Origin: Anaerosporobacter faecicola
GTDB lineage: Bacteria > Bacillota > Clostridia > Lachnospirales > Lachnospiraceae
NCBI RefSeq assembly: GCF_012070565.1
Contig: NZ_JAAQRO010000009.1
Coordinates: forward strand, 1-64,000
Length of the DNA: 64,000 nt
Reading direction: 5' to 3'
Shown here piece after piece: positions 62,559 to 64,000 of this stretch (within the stretch, counting starts at the first letter, position 1; each line of letters opens with the position of its first letter). The position numbers were made by a program, and so were the translations under genes. A model generated the notes under the pieces. The model did no database searches. It was not told where the DNA came from and saw only the letters and a list, made by a program, of their open reading frames with translations.

Positions 62559-62727
62559 ATGTATCTTACATTTGACAAAGTATGTTATACTAATAGAGAA
62601 ATGTATATTGTTAATGGATTATCGGTAAGATTCCTATGGATTTTGTTATAATTAAATCTGCTGAAGAATCTTGCGTATATTCAAGCAAAGGAAAATAACT
62701 AGTGAAGACTGAATGGAGAACTTTAGT

Positions 62728-62889
62728 ATGGCGATGAAAGATATGGAAAGAATGAAACAATTACTTGAAGAGAAAAAAGGTAAGAGTAATTTCTTTTATG
62801 GAGAGAAGAAAATTGGAGTTGGTAAAGTACAACAAAGACACAAAAACATTGGGACGGATTCAGAAAGAACAAAGAAAATCTCTCAATAA
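62728..62889 (+). CDS. Small hydrophilic protein (53 residues), function unknown
   Basis: The frame begins MAMKDMERMKQLLEEKKGKSN and ends in a basic tail. GGAG lies 9 bases before the ATG. It is rich in Lys, Glu and Gln with an N-terminal helix and no membrane segment. The pattern of short coiled helix plus KKIG motif suggests a genuine small protein rather than chance, but no family is recognised. The rest of 62559-63132 is without a supported gene. Confidence 0.55.
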   Translation: MAMKDMERMKQLLEEKKGKSNFFYGEKKIGVGKVQQRHKNIGTDSERTKKISQ

Positions 62890-63132
62890 GTAATTTACTT
62901 GTAGGATTTATGGAGAATGAATAACCCATAGAGGTCAATTCTAGTAGATAGGATTGGTTTTTATGGGTTTCTTATATAGTGAGTGATGTGTAACAACGGA
63001 ATAGGTTGGTTAATAATTCTTAAGACGTTGTTATAGAAAGGAACAGAAAAATAACGGATAAATATAGTTAATCTAGAAGGATGCTGTATGAATAAAGGGA
63101 AAAACGCACTTGTCTAGTAGAATGGAGAAAAG

Positions 63133-64000
63133 ATGATACAAAATATTGAACCACATATATATAATAATACATATTTGACAAAAGAACAAAAGAATACGGA
63201 TCATGTATTCGTATTTCAATCAGGCAAAATTTTATTAGTAAAAAAAGAACAGAATTGGACAGTTCCTACAAGACAAGATATAGGAGCATTAAAACAATTT
63301 GAAAAGCAAGAAACGATTTACCTATTTTCGATTGATGACCAGGCAATCTTTCTACTGAAAGATTTTGCAGGTAAGACTTATATAAACAATGATTTTACGA
63401 ATATGAAAGAAAATGAAATATCGGATGAGACTACGTTTGCTTATCATGCGTTAAGTGTACTTCGAAACTTTACCCCAAAATGGCTTGGATTTGCTGGTAT
63501 TACAGCAAATCATCTATATAATTGGTATCGAAGTAATCAATTCTGTGGTTGTTGTGGCACACCTATGGATTTAAGTACCACAGAACGGGCTGTGCGATGT
63601 CCAAATTGCGGATTTACGGATTATCCGAAGATCTGTCCAGCAATTATTGTTGGAGTTATTCATGAGGATAAAATCTTAATGACGAAATACGCCAATAGAA
63701 GTTTCAAAAAATATGCATTAATTGCAGGTTTTTGCGAAATAGGAGAGACCTTAGAGGATACGGTACGAAGAGAAATTATGGAAGAAGTGGGGTTAAAGGT
63801 AAAGAATATTCGCTACTATAATAATCAACCATGGGGATTCTCAAGCAGTTTACTCATTGGGTTCTTTGCTGATTTAGATGGCGATAACCAGATTGCATTG
63901 GATACGAACGAATTAGCAGAGGCAGAATGGTTCAATAGAGAAGATATACCCGAAGATGAAGAGAATAAGTTGAGTCTTACTTATACAATGATGATGGCTT
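63133..64000 (+). CDS. nudC: NADH pyrophosphatase NudC (partial, runs off the right edge)
   Basis: NudC hydrolyses NADH and related dinucleotides, and removes NAD caps from RNA. At least 289 residues are present, with no stop before the window ends. An N-terminal NUDIX-like domain is followed by a zinc ribbon (CGCCG pattern FCGCC, then CPNCG) near residues 138-160, then the NUDIX box GFCEIGETLEDTVRREIMEEVGL near 200 and QPWGFSSSLLIGFF near 236, the NudC SQPWPFPxS-type motif. The ATG at 63133 follows GGAGAAAAG. Confidence 0.92.
   Translation, partial: MIQNIEPHIYNNTYLTKEQKNTDHVFVFQSGKILLVKKEQNWTVPTRQDIGALKQFEKQETIYLFSIDDQAIFLLKDFAGKTYINNDFTNMKENEISDETTFAYHALSVLRNFTPKWLGFAGITANHLYNWYRSNQFCGCCGTPMDLSTTERAVRCPNCGFTDYPKICPAIIVGVIHEDKILMTKYANRSFKKYALIAGFCEIGETLEDTVRREIMEEVGLKVKNIRYYNNQPWGFSSSLLIGFFADLDGDNQIALDTNELAEAEWFNREDIPEDEENKLSLTYTMMMA

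Noticed and set aside
62574-62591. TTGACA and TATACT after the truncated NUDIX gene
   Set aside because: The spacer is only 8 bases.
1-64000. CRISPR arrays, prophage, complete insertion sequences
   Set aside because: No regular direct-repeat arrays with unique spacers, and no transposase, integrase or phage structural genes were seen in the translations.

Overview
The window is chromosomal DNA from a low-GC, Gram-positive anaerobe, most likely a Lachnospiraceae (Clostridium cluster XIVa) relative. The reasons are AT-rich sequence, strong AGGAGG-type ribosome sites, sigma-A promoters with 17-bp spacers, LexA boxes of the Bacillus type, formate-THF ligase, a desulfoferrodoxin-type superoxide reductase, RecU, and no respiratory genes. 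Most genes lie on the + strand. Family assignments come from reading motifs in the translations, not from a search.

Layout. 0-3.2 kb: der-plsY-gpsA (ribosome GTPase, phospholipid acyltransferase, glycerol-3-phosphate dehydrogenase). 3.2-7.6 kb: a repeat island, an SRAP/YedK-type abasic-site protein, then three membrane-anchored or lipoprotein genes of unknown role and decayed sequence. 7.6-16.5 kb: two very large secreted enzymes facing apart, a modular alpha-amylase (-) and a subtilase (+). 16.5-19 kb: an ArsR regulator and a LexA-controlled Y-family polymerase. 19-24 kb: fhs with a structured leader, a cyclophilin, a sigma-like protein without region 4, tRNA-Leu(CAA) and a zinc-finger membrane protein. 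24-31.4 kb: polA-coaE, an FtsA-like ATPase and a diguanylate cyclase. 31.5-38.8 kb: YycJ-type hydrolase, ACT protein, DUF711 protein, PepD, CapA-like protein and an LCP cell-wall ligase. 39-47.4 kb: an M23 peptidase, a small alarmone synthetase, and a run of RNA-modification genes (RsmF-type methyltransferase, two pseudouridine synthases) with a HAD phosphatase and a YgiQ-type radical SAM protein. 47.4-55 kb: membrane proteins, RecU, a lipoprotein, a membrane-anchored serine hydrolase with a two-component system, and superoxide reductase. 55-64 kb: 23S rRNA uridine methyltransferase, nitroreductase/HxlR pair, membrane protein, chemoreceptor, epimerase, a truncated NUDIX gene, and nudC, which runs off the right edge.

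The most notable non-coding signal is a non-autonomous mobile element family. Two 273-274 bp fold-back copies (3246-3518 and 55186-55459) and a 41-bp minimal copy (12038-12078) share terminal inverted repeats close to GRTTNGGGTGTCAAAAGCCC, and each is bracketed by its own 7-bp direct repeat. Both full copies sit at the 5' arm of a second repeat whose hairpin stem differs between copies in a compensated way. A second fold-back family occurs at 32360 and 34354. Other signals are a near-consensus LexA box inside the recU promoter, a structured region ahead of the M23 peptidase gene, and a structured leader before fhs. No CRISPR array, rRNA, prophage or complete insertion sequence was seen.
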